From: Haloarchaeobius sp. FL176
GTDB taxonomy: Archaea; Halobacteriota; Halobacteria; Halobacteriales; Natrialbaceae
NCBI RefSeq assembly: GCF_024609245.1
Contig: NZ_JANJYH010000003.1
Location: 62,001-126,000, forward strand
Length of the DNA: 64,000 nucleotides
Direction: 5' to 3'
Both the position numbers and the translations under genes were made by a program. This document shows positions 33,778-42,303 of the stretch, in pieces (position 1 is the first letter of the stretch; each line of letters starts with the position of its first letter). The notes beneath the pieces were generated by a model. The model ran no database searches and was not told where the DNA came from. It saw only the letters and a list, made by a program, of their open reading frames with translations.

Positions 33778-34220
33778 GCTTCGCCGACACCGAGGTCGGC
33801 GACAGCCGACGGACCGCCGGCCGGACCATCACCGAGGCCGACCTCGTGAACTTCGCCGGCGTGAGCGGCGACTTCAACCACCTCCACACCGACGCCGAGC
33901 GGATGCAGGAGTCCGGTTACGGCGAGCGAATCGCTCACGGCGCGCTCGTCTTCTCCATCGCGACCGGTCTGCTCTGGCAGGAGCGTGGGGACGGTGGCGA
34001 TTCGAGTTCGGACGTCGTCGCGTTCTACGGCGTCGACCGCCTGCGCTTCCGTGGGCCGACGTTCGTCGGCGACACCGTCCACGTCGAGACGGAGGTCGTC
34101 GAGCTGGAGGAACGACCCGACCACCCGGAGGCCGCCGGCGTGGTGCGGGAGGAAGCCGAGGTCGTCGACCAGGACGGCAGCGTCGTGCTCTCCTGTGAAC
34201 TGCTCGCGCTCGTTCGGTGA
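33774..34220 (+). CDS. MaoC family hydratase
   Basis: A 148-residue hotdog-fold (R)-specific enoyl-CoA hydratase relative. The catalytic segment is NFAGVSGDFNHLHTDAERM (Asp and His of the hydratase dyad) followed by RIAHGALVFSIATGL. It completes a three-gene operon (HAD-ECH, PaaI, MaoC) with four-base overlaps. The stereochemistry differs from the fused hydratase, so the operon could interconvert (S)- and (R)-hydroxyacyl-CoA or serve branched substrates. Confidence 0.88.
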   Translation: MSFADTEVGDSRRTAGRTITEADLVNFAGVSGDFNHLHTDAERMQESGYGERIAHGALVFSIATGLLWQERGDGGDSSSDVVAFYGVDRLRFRGPTFVGDTVHVETEVVELEERPDHPEAAGVVREEAEVVDQDGSVVLSCELLALVR

Positions 34221-34347
34221 CGGGGCGCGGGCGATAGCCGACCTACCGTAGCGCAACGAGCCCCGGGAATCGAGCGAGCGAGCGAGGGGCTGTCGCCTGT
34301 CCTATCGAATCGAGCGAAGAACGACCGAGGCCGGAGCTACCTGCCCG

Positions 34348-34866
34348 TCACCGCTCCTCGTCGAGCGCCTCGAATATCTCCGGGTCGGTCCCGAACTTCA
34401 GCACGTTGTGGATGACGGAGTTGCGGATGTTCGAGATGACCTTCCCGTGGTTCTTGTAGAACTCGTGAATCCATCGGGACTCCTCCTCACGGGTCGCGAA
34501 CATCATGACCGACTTCCACTGGTACTCCCCGTCCGAGAGGAAGTAGAACAGGGTGTGCTCGCTGTCGCGGATGTACTCCATGGCGGCGCGCCACTCGTCG
34601 GCGAAGTGCTCGGGGTCGAACTTGAACTCGAACAGCCCGAAGATGAAGTACTCCTCGTTGGGGATGATGGCCTCGCGGAAGACGCCCTGCTCGCGCATCT
34701 TCCGGATGGTCTCGCTGACGGTGACGTGCGAGACTTCGATGCCGTACTCCGATTCGAGGATATCGGTCAGCTCGCGCGAGGAACGCTGTGGGTTGGCAGC
34801 GAGCTCGCGGAGGATGACCACGTCGCGCTCCTTGAAATTCCAGTCGGGTGCGTCGTCGTCTGTCAT
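34348..34866 (-). CDS. Lrp-like winged-helix regulator
   Basis: A 172-residue protein. Residues 10-70 are a winged helix (KERDVVILRELAANPQRSSRELTD, HVTVSETIRKMREQGVFREA in outline), followed by an alpha/beta domain of about 100 residues that is not a textbook RAM domain. It is placed just after the hydratase and acyl-CoA ligase genes on the same strand, separated by about 75 bases, so it may control this CoA-thioester module. The ligand is unknown. Confidence 0.7.
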   Translation of the reverse strand: MTDDDAPDWNFKERDVVILRELAANPQRSSRELTDILESEYGIEVSHVTVSETIRKMREQGVFREAIIPNEEYFIFGLFEFKFDPEHFADEWRAAMEYIRDSEHTLFYFLSDGEYQWKSVMMFATREEESRWIHEFYKNHGKVISNIRNSVIHNVLKFGTDPEIFEALDEER

Positions 34867-34940
34867 GTCGGTGGCCTCTCGCTCGTGTGGTGAAACGGCT
34901 TCGGTTCGGTCGGCTGTCCCGTGCACCGGGGGCGGGTGCC

Positions 34941-35732
34941 TCAGCGGCCCTCGAACTCCGGCTCGCGGCTCTCGACGAAGGCGGTGACGCCCTCGGCGTG
35001 GTCGTCGGAATCGAAGCACAGCCCCTGTGCGGTCGCCTCGGCGACCATCGCCTCGTCGACGGTCCGGCGCAGCCCCTCGTCGATGAGGCGCTTCGAGTGC
35101 CGGAGCGCGACTGTCGGGCCGCTCGCGATGCGCTCGACGAACGCCGCGACCTCGGCCTCGAACTCGTCGGCGTCGTAGACGTGGTTGACGAGGCCGAGGT
35201 CGTGGGCGCGCTCGGCACCGAGCACCTCGCCGGTGAACACGAGCTCCTTGGCGACGTTCGTGCCGACGACGCGGGGAAGCAGGTAGGACGTGCCGGCGTC
35301 GACCGCGAGCCCGACCTCGCGGAAGACGAACCCGATTGCCGCGTTCTCGCTGGCGAGTTGCACGTCGCAGGCGATGGCGAGGTTCGCCCCCGCGCCGACC
35401 GCCGGGCCGTCGACCTTCGCGACGGTCGGGAGGGGGAACGCGACGACGCGGGCCATCGTCTCGCTCGTCGTCTTCTCCAGCGTGCGTACGCTCTCGTCGA
35501 GCGGCACCGCTCCGGTCGCGGTCTGGGACATCAGCTCCACGTCGCCCCCAGCCGAGAACGCGTCGCCAGCGCCCTCGATAACGACACAGCGGGCGTCGCT
35601 CTCCTCGACCTCGTCCAGGGCGTCGCGCAGCCCCGCGGACATGTCGAGCGAGAACGCGTTGCGCCGGTCGGGCTCGTTCAGCGTGATGGTGGCCACACCG
35701 TCCTCGATGTCGACGAGGACGGCGTCGCTCAT
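34941..35732 (-). CDS. Enoyl-CoA hydratase/isomerase family protein
   Basis: A 263-residue crotonase-fold protein. The oxyanion-hole stretches are DAFSAGGDVELM (about residues 58-69) and GPAVGAGANLAIACDV (about 107-122). The glutamate position that activates water reads AIGFVFREVGLAVDAG, where the first Glu of typical hydratases is not obvious, so isomerase-like chemistry is possible. It overlaps the acyl-CoA ligase stop by three bases (ATGA). Confidence 0.87.
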   Translation of the reverse strand: MSDAVLVDIEDGVATITLNEPDRRNAFSLDMSAGLRDALDEVEESDARCVVIEGAGDAFSAGGDVELMSQTATGAVPLDESVRTLEKTTSETMARVVAFPLPTVAKVDGPAVGAGANLAIACDVQLASENAAIGFVFREVGLAVDAGTSYLLPRVVGTNVAKELVFTGEVLGAERAHDLGLVNHVYDADEFEAEVAAFVERIASGPTVALRHSKRLIDEGLRRTVDEAMVAEATAQGLCFDSDDHAEGVTAFVESREPEFEGR

Positions 35733-37288
35733 TCGTCGGCCTCCCGCAGCTCGAACTTCTGGACCTTGCCCGTCGTGGTTCGCGGGAGCTCGTCGACGAA
35801 GGCGACCTCGCGCGGATGCTTGTACTCGGCGAGGCGTTCGAGGCAGTACTCACGCACCTCGTCGGCGGTGAGGTCCGAGTCGGGGGTCTTCACCACGAAC
35901 GCCTTCACCGTCTCGCCACGGCGCTCGTCGGGGATGCCGACGACGGCCGCCTCGGCGATGTCGGGGTGTTCGAAGAGGAGCTCCTCGACCTCGCGCGGGT
36001 AGATGTTGTACCCGCCGCTGACGATCATGTGCTTCTCGCGGTCGACGACGTAGTAGAAGCCGTCCTCGTCGTAGTAGCCGATGTCGCCGGTATGGAACCA
36101 GCGCTTGCCGTCCGCGTGGGTGAAAGCGTCCTCGTTGGCGTCGGGCAGCCCGTAGTAGCCCTCCATGACGTTCGCCCCGCTGATGACGAGCTCGCCGGTT
36201 ATCTCGTCGAGGTCGACTGCCTCCTCGTCGACCGGCCCCTCGTCGACGGGCGAGACCTCCTCGAACTCCTCGTCGACGACCCGGGAGTCGACGCCGGGCA
36301 GCGTCTTGCCGATGCTGCCCACGCGGCGGCCCTTCTCCGGGCTGTTGAAGTGCGTGACTGGACTGGTCTCGGTGAGCCCGTACCCCTCGTAGATCTTGGT
36401 GGGGTAGAGCTCCTCGAACCGGCGGAGCACCTCCACCGGGATGCCGGAGCCGCCGACGCCACAGAGCCGGACCGACGAGAAGTCGAACTCCTCGGCGTTG
36501 GGCTGGTTGATGACGTCGTTGTACATCGCCGGGACGCCGTGCATGATGGTGAGGTCCTCGGCGGCAAGTAGCTCCATCGCCTGCTGGGCGTCCCACGACG
36601 GGAGCGGGTAGTACGCCCCACCGCTGAACAGGGTCGCGTTCATCACCACCGTCATGCCGTAGATGTGGAACAGCGGGAGCACCCCGAGGGCCTTGTCGTC
36701 GGTCCGAACTCCATCGGGGACGAGCGAGGCGGCCATCTCTGCGTTCGAGTGGAGGTTCTCGTGGGTGAGCAGCACGCCCTTCGGCTGGCCCGTGGTGCCG
36801 GACGTGTACGGCTGAACGGCCACGTCGTCGTCCTCGCGGTCGACGATCTCGGGTGCGTCCGCGGCGAGGAACTCGCGGAACCCGGTCGCGTCGTCGTGGC
36901 CGCCGACCGCGACGATCTCCTCGACCTCGGTGTCGTCCTGCACCTCGCGGACGAACGGAACGAGGTCGCCGATCGTCACGACGACGTTCGCGCCGCTGTC
37001 CCCGAGGAGGTGGCTGATCTCCCGGGTCTTGTACTGTGGGTTGGTGGGGACGACGATGCCGCCAGCACGCAGGGTACCGTGGAACGCCACCACGAACTGT
37101 GGCAGGTTCGGGAGGTAGATCCCGACCCTGTCACCCGGCTCGATGCCGGCCTTCTGGAGCCCGGCGGCGAACTGTCCGACCTGCCCCCAGAACTCCTCGT
37201 AGCTGATGTCCTGGCCGTCGTAGTGTAGTGCCGTCGTGTTCGGATGCGCCGACGCGGTGTCGGCGATTTCTGTGACAAGATTTGCCAT
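35729..37288 (-). CDS. Long-chain acyl-CoA ligase family (AMP-forming)
   Basis: A 519-residue ANL-superfamily enzyme that activates a carboxylic acid via acyl-AMP to acyl-CoA. Landmarks: phosphate loop YTSGTTGQPKG (about 168-178), the YEGYGLTETSP adenine-binding stretch, WFHTGDIGYYDEDG, and the C-terminal lysine in TGKVQKFELR. ATG 37288 is chosen over the open frame to 37411; a TTTTAGAG element lies about 35 bases upstream. It leads an operon with the enoyl-CoA hydratase. Confidence 0.92.
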   Translation of the reverse strand: MANLVTEIADTASAHPNTTALHYDGQDISYEEFWGQVGQFAAGLQKAGIEPGDRVGIYLPNLPQFVVAFHGTLRAGGIVVPTNPQYKTREISHLLGDSGANVVVTIGDLVPFVREVQDDTEVEEIVAVGGHDDATGFREFLAADAPEIVDREDDDVAVQPYTSGTTGQPKGVLLTHENLHSNAEMAASLVPDGVRTDDKALGVLPLFHIYGMTVVMNATLFSGGAYYPLPSWDAQQAMELLAAEDLTIMHGVPAMYNDVINQPNAEEFDFSSVRLCGVGGSGIPVEVLRRFEELYPTKIYEGYGLTETSPVTHFNSPEKGRRVGSIGKTLPGVDSRVVDEEFEEVSPVDEGPVDEEAVDLDEITGELVISGANVMEGYYGLPDANEDAFTHADGKRWFHTGDIGYYDEDGFYYVVDREKHMIVSGGYNIYPREVEELLFEHPDIAEAAVVGIPDERRGETVKAFVVKTPDSDLTADEVREYCLERLAEYKHPREVAFVDELPRTTTGKVQKFELREADE

Positions 37289-37417
37289 GGCTCGTGTTGG
37301 CCAAGGGTGTATTCCCTCTAAAAGGTTGCCGTGGCGGACACGACTGTTAGGACTCTCCCGGCCCCGTATTAACGATGGTAACGGCGCACCGGCCGCGGGG
37401 AGTGATGTCACTGGAAC

Positions 37418-37427
37418 AATATTTTTG
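37418..37427 (+). promoter_or_regulatory. TATA element for 37452 gene
   Basis: AATATTTTTG lies 25-34 bases before ATG 37452 and favours that start over the upstream start at 37236 in the same frame and the ATG at 37485. Confidence 0.55.
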
Positions 37428-37451
37428 TTGCCGGGCGTCGACCGGCCTCAC

Positions 37452-38201
37452 ATGGCGGAGACGGTTCGCGGGACGGTTCGAGGTATGGGGTCGAGAGCGA
37501 ATCCGGCGTTCGCGACAGGGGCAGTCCTCCTGCCGGTGCTCGCGCTCGCGCTGGCCGCCACGGTCGGCACGCGCGAGCAGCACACCTACGTCCACGTGAT
37601 GGCCGGCGTCCTGTGGACCGGCATCGACCTCTTCATGGCGATGGTTCTCGGGCCGGTCCTCGGCGGCCTCGCCGTCGACGCGCGCTCTTCGGTGTTCGAA
37701 CGGTTCACGCCGAAGATGACGTTCCTGATGCCGTCGCTGGCGCTCGTCACCATCGCCAGCGGCATCACGCTCGCCCTCCGGGCCCAGGTGTTCCCGAACG
37801 CACAGCCGTGGCTCGCCCTGTTCACCGCGTTCACCCTCCTGCCTTCCCTCTTGAGCATCGGCTGGCAGTTCGACGCGTTCCGGGACCGGCGCTGGCTCCT
37901 CGCCTTCGGCCTCTCGCTGGTCGTGAGCGTCGCCTACCTCGCGACGACGCTCCCAGCCTTCGAGATGACGAGCAACGTCATCGCCGTCGCGCTGGTCATC
38001 GTCACGGTCCTCAGCGTGCTCGGCTTCGGCGTGCTGCTGCCCGGCGAGGTGAAGATGTACCGCGAGATGCGCTCCGAGAACCCGGATACGGCGGTCATCA
38101 GCCGAATCGGGATGCGGAACGCGAAGCTCGCTGGCATCCAGGGCGTGTTCCAGCTCGCCGTCATCGCCAGCATGGTCTACCTGCGATACGGTGGTTTCTG
38201 A
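37452..38201 (+). CDS. Seven-helix membrane protein, function unknown
   Basis: A 249-residue protein with about seven hydrophobic segments, including [24 protein letters not shown], where a histidine precedes a W-T-G stretch seen in CopD/cytochrome-like membrane families. Another conserved-looking part is [13 protein letters not shown] in the last cytoplasmic loop. It ends 59 bases before aspS. No function is proposed. Confidence 0.65.
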   Translation: MAETVRGTVRGMGSRANPAFATGAVLLPVLALALAATVGTREQHTYVHVMAGVLWTGIDLFMAMVLGPVLGGLAVDARSSVFERFTPKMTFLMPSLALVTIASGITLALRAQVFPNAQPWLALFTAFTLLPSLLSIGWQFDAFRDRRWLLAFGLSLVVSVAYLATTLPAFEMTSNVIAVALVIVTVLSVLGFGVLLPGEVKMYREMRSENPDTAVISRIGMRNAKLAGIQGVFQLAVIASMVYLRYGGF

Positions 38202-38230
38202 GCCGGACACCGTCGACCGAAAAGACGGTG

Positions 38231-38238
38231 TTTAAGGC
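38231..38238 (+). promoter_or_regulatory. TATA element of aspS
   Basis: TTTAAGGC lies 23-30 bases before the ATG at 38261, giving a leaderless transcript. Confidence 0.55.
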
Positions 38239-38260
38239 TACCCCTCCGGAAACCGGTGGT

Positions 38261-39565
38261 ATGGAGAACCGAACGTACACCGCGGACGCCGAGCCGGGCG
38301 ACCACGTGACAGTGGCCGGCTGGGTCCACGAAATCCGCGACCTCGGTGGCATCGCCTTCCTCATCCTCCGGGACAAGACGGGGAAGATTCAGATCAAGTT
38401 CGAGAAGGACGAGATGGACGACGACCTCGTCGAGGCCGGTCTCGACGCCTCCCGCGAGAGCGTCGTCAGCGTCACCGGCACCGTCGACGAGGAGCCCCGC
38501 GCGCCCACCGGCGTCGAGGTCACGCCCGACGGCTTCGAGGTCATCGCACCCGCCGACCCCGAGCTCCCGCTCGACCCGTCCGGCAAGGTCGACGCCGAGC
38601 TCCCGACCCGGCTGGACAACCGCACGCTCGACCTCCGCAAGCCCGACGTGCAGGCCGTCTTCGAGATCCGCGCCGAGGTCCTGCGCGCGGTCCGCGAGCA
38701 GTTCCGCGACGAGGGCTGTACGGAGATCAACACGCCGAAGATTGTCGCCACGGGGACCGAGGGCGGCACCGAGCTGTTCCCCATCTCCTACTTCGGCGAG
38801 GAGGCGTTCATGAACCAGAGCCCGCAGCTGTTCAAGCAGCTGATGGCCGGCTCCGGCCTCGAGAAGGTGTTCGAGATCGGCCCCATCTTCCGCGCCGAGG
38901 AGCACAACACGCCGCGACACCTGAACGAGGCGACCTCCATCGACTTCGAGGGCGCGTTCCACGACCACACCGAGGCGATGGACGTCGTCGAGGGCATCGT
39001 CACGGCCGCCTACGAAGCCGTCGCCGAGAACTGCCAGGAGGAGCTCGAGCTGCTCGACCTCGCCGACGAGTTCGAGGCACCGAGCGGCGAGTTCCCGCGG
39101 CTCACCTACGAGGAGGCGCTCGACCGCATCAACGCGACCGGCGAACTCGACGAGATGCTCGTCTACGGCGACGACCTCTCGACCGAGGCCGAGCGCGTGC
39201 TCGGCGAGGAGGTCGGCGAGCACTACTTCATCGTCGACTGGCCCAGCGAGATCAAGCCGTTCTACATCAAGGACTACGACGACGACGCGGAGACCTCGAC
39301 CGGCTTCGACCTCATGCATCCGCGCATGGAGCTCGTCTCGGGTGGCCAGCGCGAGCACCGCTACGAACACCTCGTCGAGGGCTTCGAGCAGCAGGGCCTC
39401 GACCCCGACGAGTTCGAGTACTACACGAAGATGTTCAAGTACGGCATGCCCCCGCACGCCGGCTGGGGCCTCGGCGGCGAGCGTCTCGTCATGACGATGC
39501 TCGGACTGGACAACATCCGGGAGGCTGTCCTCTTCCCACGCGACCGGCAGCGTCTGTCGCCGTAG
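38261..39565 (+). CDS. aspS: Aspartate--tRNA ligase (archaeal type)
   Basis: A 434-residue class II synthetase. The N-terminal OB-fold anticodon-binding domain (about 15-100: [21 protein letters not shown]) is followed by the catalytic core with class II motif 2 ([20 protein letters not shown]) and motif 3 ([16 protein letters not shown]). Archaeal enzymes of this type often charge both tRNA-Asp and tRNA-Asn, with GatCAB completing Asn; this is family knowledge and not readable here. The last 10 codons are duplicated 90 bases downstream. Confidence 0.95.
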   Translation: MENRTYTADAEPGDHVTVAGWVHEIRDLGGIAFLILRDKTGKIQIKFEKDEMDDDLVEAGLDASRESVVSVTGTVDEEPRAPTGVEVTPDGFEVIAPADPELPLDPSGKVDAELPTRLDNRTLDLRKPDVQAVFEIRAEVLRAVREQFRDEGCTEINTPKIVATGTEGGTELFPISYFGEEAFMNQSPQLFKQLMAGSGLEKVFEIGPIFRAEEHNTPRHLNEATSIDFEGAFHDHTEAMDVVEGIVTAAYEAVAENCQEELELLDLADEFEAPSGEFPRLTYEEALDRINATGELDEMLVYGDDLSTEAERVLGEEVGEHYFIVDWPSEIKPFYIKDYDDDAETSTGFDLMHPRMELVSGGQREHRYEHLVEGFEQQGLDPDEFEYYTKMFKYGMPPHAGWGLGGERLVMTMLGLDNIREAVLFPRDRQRLSP

Positions 39566-39655
39566 GCGACGACGCTGCGAGGAGCGTGGGAAGCACGAGC
39601 GGAGTGTAACGGAGCGAGTAAATTCCCACGCGACCGGCAGCGCCTGAGCCCGTAG
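39533..39655 (+). repeat. Direct repeat of the aspS 3' end, possible integration scar
   Basis: The last 33 bases of aspS (39533-39565) recur at 39623-39655. The first 20 are identical (TTCCCACGCGACCGGCAGCG). The remaining 13 differ only at synonymous positions, so the second copy also encodes [10 protein letters not shown] and a stop. An inverted copy of the 9-base core (GCGTGGGAA) is at 39584-39592. Duplicating a gene's end so that the gene stays intact is the footprint left by site-specific integration. Confidence 0.7.
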
Positions 39656-39728
39656 GGACACGGGCACGGACGAGCTGCTGACGCGGCCGTCCTGTCGAAC
39701 GTTCTTCCAGACACACCGTACAAAACAC

Positions 39729-39736
39729 ATTTATAT
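39729..39736 (+). promoter_or_regulatory. TATA element for 39758 gene
   Basis: ATTTATAT lies 22-29 bases before the ATG at 39758, among the most consensus-like TATA boxes in the window. Confidence 0.6.
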
Positions 39737-39757
39737 CAGACAGAAGAGTGTGGAACT

Positions 39758-39970
39758 ATGTCTGGAATCGCCCTCCTGTTCGGGCTCCCCATCTTCGTCG
39801 CCCTGTGCTGGGGCGGTATCGCGGCGTGGGTCTGCTACGACTCCGACTACCACGGTCGGCCCGCCGCGGCCGGCCTCACGCTCGCCGTGTTCCTCACCGG
39901 ACCGCCTGGGCTGCTGGCGTACCTGACGTTCCTGAGTCCGGGCTCGGAAGCGGCCGACTGGCCGAGATGA
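39758..39970 (+). CDS. 70-residue two-helix membrane protein
   Basis: A small protein with two hydrophobic stretches (LLFGLPIFVALCWGGIAAWV and AGLTLAVFLTGPPGLLAYLTFL) and an acidic loop CYDSDYHGRP between them. A strong TATA element at leaderless distance supports expression. The organisation resembles haloarchaeal SHOCT/PLD_N-like small membrane proteins, but no family is certain. It ends 35 bases before pantoate kinase. Confidence 0.65.
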   Translation: MSGIALLFGLPIFVALCWGGIAAWVCYDSDYHGRPAAAGLTLAVFLTGPPGLLAYLTFLSPGSEAADWPR

Positions 39971-40005
39971 AAACGGATTAAGGCACCCGTCGCGGATGGT
40001 GTGGC

Positions 40006-40836
40006 ATGACCGAGGAGGCGCGGGCGTTCGTTCCGGGACACATCACGGGCTTCTTCAGCGCACACCCGGACGACTCCGACCCGACGAAGGCCGGCTCGAC
40101 GGGGACCGGTCTGACCCTGACCGACGGCGTCGCGGTGACCGTCCAGCAGGGCAACGGGCCGTCGCTGACGTTGAACGGCGACGCAGTCGAGGTCGAGGCG
40201 GTCGACCGGGTGCTCGACGCGCTCGGGGCACCCGCCGTCGTCGCGGCCGAGACGGAGCTACCACTGGGTGCCGGCTTCGGTGTCTCCGGCGCGCTGGCGC
40301 TCGGGACCGCGCTGGCGGCGAACCACGCCTATCGACGGCAGCTCTCCGAGAACGAGCTCGTGACCATCGCTCACGGTGCCGACGTTCAGGCCGGCTCCGG
40401 GCTCGGCGACGTGGTCGCACAGGCACGCGGCGGTGTCCCCATCCGTCTGGAGCCGGGTGGGCCACAGGACAACCACCTCGACGGTATCCCCGCACGGGCC
40501 CGGGTCGAGTACATCTCCATGGGAGAGCTGTCGACGGAGGACGTGCTCTCGGGCGATACCACGCTGCTCTCCGAAGCCGGGAAACGGGCGCTCTCCCGCG
40601 TCGTCGAGGAGCCGACCCTCGCGAGCTTCGTCCACGCGTCGCGGCGGTTCGCCCGGGAGGCCGAACTGCTCACGCCGGGGGTGACCGAGGTCATCCAGGA
40701 CGTGCTGGCGGCCGACGGCCAGGCGTCGATGGCGATGCTCGGCGAGACGGTGTTCGCGCTCGGGACCGGGCTCTCCGATGCGGGCTACGACCCGTCGGTG
40801 TGTGCGACCCATCCCGCGGGTGCGATGCTGAAGTGA
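40006..40836 (+). CDS. Pantoate kinase
   Basis: A 276-residue GHMP kinase of the archaeal pantoate kinase type. The ATP loop is PLGAGFGVSGALALG (about 86-100); other landmarks are AFVPGHITGFF at the N-terminus and HGADVQAGSGLGDVVAQARGG. It phosphorylates pantoate, the first step of the archaeal route to 4'-phosphopantothenate, replacing bacterial PanC/PanK chemistry. The second enzyme of this route lies 430 bases downstream (41266). ATTAAGG about 24-30 bases upstream is the TATA element. Confidence 0.92.
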   Translation: MTEEARAFVPGHITGFFSAHPDDSDPTKAGSTGTGLTLTDGVAVTVQQGNGPSLTLNGDAVEVEAVDRVLDALGAPAVVAAETELPLGAGFGVSGALALGTALAANHAYRRQLSENELVTIAHGADVQAGSGLGDVVAQARGGVPIRLEPGGPQDNHLDGIPARARVEYISMGELSTEDVLSGDTTLLSEAGKRALSRVVEEPTLASFVHASRRFAREAELLTPGVTEVIQDVLAADGQASMAMLGETVFALGTGLSDAGYDPSVCATHPAGAMLK

Positions 40837-40894
40837 CCCGAGACGGCCGACCGCAACCGACGTGTTTTCCTGCCCTGCGGTCCCAGTGCGACCG

Positions 40895-41233
40895 ATGACC
40901 GACCAGCGCACGCCCGGTCCCGTCGTCGTCGCTATCTTCGCGACAGCCCTGCTCGCGCTCGCACTCGCGGCGTTCGGATTGCTGAACGCGCCGACGCCGA
41001 TCCAGTCCGTGCCGCTGTTCATCGTCGGCCTGCTGTTGCTCGGCCTCGCCAGGGTCACCGCGCTCGGCCGGCCCGCAGGCCGGGTCGGGCTGTTGCTCGT
41101 TCTGGTTCCAGTCGTCGTCCTCTCGACGTTCGGGGCCGCCGTCACCGGTGACCCGTCGTTCCTCGCCGGGACCGGACTCGGCGCGACGGCGTTCGTCTCG
41201 CTCGCCGTGACAGGCGAACACTTCGAATCGTGA
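40895..41233 (+). CDS. Four-helix membrane protein within the CoA locus
   Basis: A 112-residue protein with four hydrophobic helices (VVVAIFATALLALALAAFGLL, VPLFIVGLLLLGLARV, VGLLLVLVPVVVLSTFG, LGATAFVSLAVTG). It sits between the two CoA genes on the same strand, 58 bases after the first and 32 before the second. It could be a passenger or a pantothenate-related transporter fragment; there is no motif to decide. Confidence 0.55.
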   Translation: MTDQRTPGPVVVAIFATALLALALAAFGLLNAPTPIQSVPLFIVGLLLLGLARVTALGRPAGRVGLLLVLVPVVVLSTFGAAVTGDPSFLAGTGLGATAFVSLAVTGEHFES

Positions 41234-41265
41234 GCGTTTTTCACGGTCGGCGCGGAGTGGCGGCC

Positions 41266-42018
41266 ATGAGCGAACACGTCGATGTGCCCGAGGACCACCC
41301 TCGGTACGAGTCGCTGCTGACCAGACACCGCATCGAAGCCGGTGTCGACGAGGGCATCACCAGCCGACAGGGGCTCATCGCACAGGGCCGCGGCGAGGCG
41401 TTCGACTACCTCCTCGGTGAGCGGACGACGGAGTCGGCCGACGACGCCGAACGCGTCGCTGCCGCCCACCTCCTGCTGGCGGACCACGCGGTGCTCTCGG
41501 TCAACGGGAACGTCGCCGCACTCGCCCCCGAAGAGACGGTCGAACTCGCCGAGGCGACCGGCGCTGACATCGAGGTGAACCTGTTCAACCGCACGGCAGA
41601 GCGCATGCAGGCCATCGTCGACCACCTCCGGGAGCACGGCGCGACCGACGTCAAGGGTCTGGCCGCCGACGCGCGCATCCCCGGACTCTCCCACGAGCGC
41701 GGCAAGGTCGACGCGGACGGCATCCACGACGCCGACGTGGTGCTCGTCCCGCTGGAGGACGGGGACCGCGCCGAGGCCCTCGCCGCGATGGGTAAGACCG
41801 AACTCGTCGTCGACCTCAACCCCGGCTCCCGGTCGGCCCGCACGGCCGCCGTCCCCATCGTCGACAACATCGTCCGGGCGCTGCCGAACATGACCGCGCA
41901 CGCCGAGGAACTGGCCGACGCCGACGAGGCGACGCTGCGGGAACTCGTGGCGGACTTCGACGCCGGGGCGGCGCTCGACGACGCCGAACGCGAGATTCGG
42001 TCCGGCAGTTTCGACTGA
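41266..42018 (+). CDS. 4-phosphopantoate--beta-alanine ligase
   Basis: A 250-residue archaeal phosphopantothenate synthetase. It begins VPEDHPRYESLLTRHRIEAGVDEGITSRQGLIAQGRGEAFDYLLGE (landmarks GITSRQGLIAQGRGEAFDYLLGE-type segment) and has EVNLFNRTAERMQAI and VVDLNPGSRSARTA, which line the ATP and phosphopantoate sites. It condenses 4-phosphopantoate with beta-alanine. ATG 41266 matches the family; the frame opens at 41230. With pantoate kinase it gives the CoA precursor. Confidence 0.93.
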   Translation: MSEHVDVPEDHPRYESLLTRHRIEAGVDEGITSRQGLIAQGRGEAFDYLLGERTTESADDAERVAAAHLLLADHAVLSVNGNVAALAPEETVELAEATGADIEVNLFNRTAERMQAIVDHLREHGATDVKGLAADARIPGLSHERGKVDADGIHDADVVLVPLEDGDRAEALAAMGKTELVVDLNPGSRSARTAAVPIVDNIVRALPNMTAHAEELADADEATLRELVADFDAGAALDDAEREIRSGSFD

Positions 42019-42303
42019 GCCGCCGCCAATCTGTTCTCGACTCCTGCTGGCCAGCCGGTAGGGCACGCGGCTGGCGAGCGGTGCGCGGTTCGGAGCGAGC
42101 GCTAGCGAGCGAGACCCGTGAGCGTGTCGAACGAAGGGAGGTCTCCGCGAACGCAGTGAGTGGAGGGCAGCGAGACGACACAAGGACCGCAACGAAGTGA
42201 AGACGGCAGCGAGTCCCAGGCGACGAGCACGTCGGGTTTTTCTGGCCGCCGGACCGAGAGCCGGAACCGAACCGCTGAAACGCCAGCCGCCGAACACGAG
42301 CAC
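42019..42303. other. Gene-free stretch with GAGCGA/GCGAAG degenerate repeats
   Basis: This 285-base gap before endonuclease III contains many short related words (GCGAGCGAGAC, CGAACGAAGGGAG, CGCAGTGAGTGGAG, GCAGCGAGACGAC, GCAACGAAGTGAAG, GCAGCGAGTCC) from about 42085 to 42215. No gene with credible composition is seen. A TTTTT run at 42236-42240 follows. Similar words occur at 34255-34335 and 39575-39620. Confidence 0.4.
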
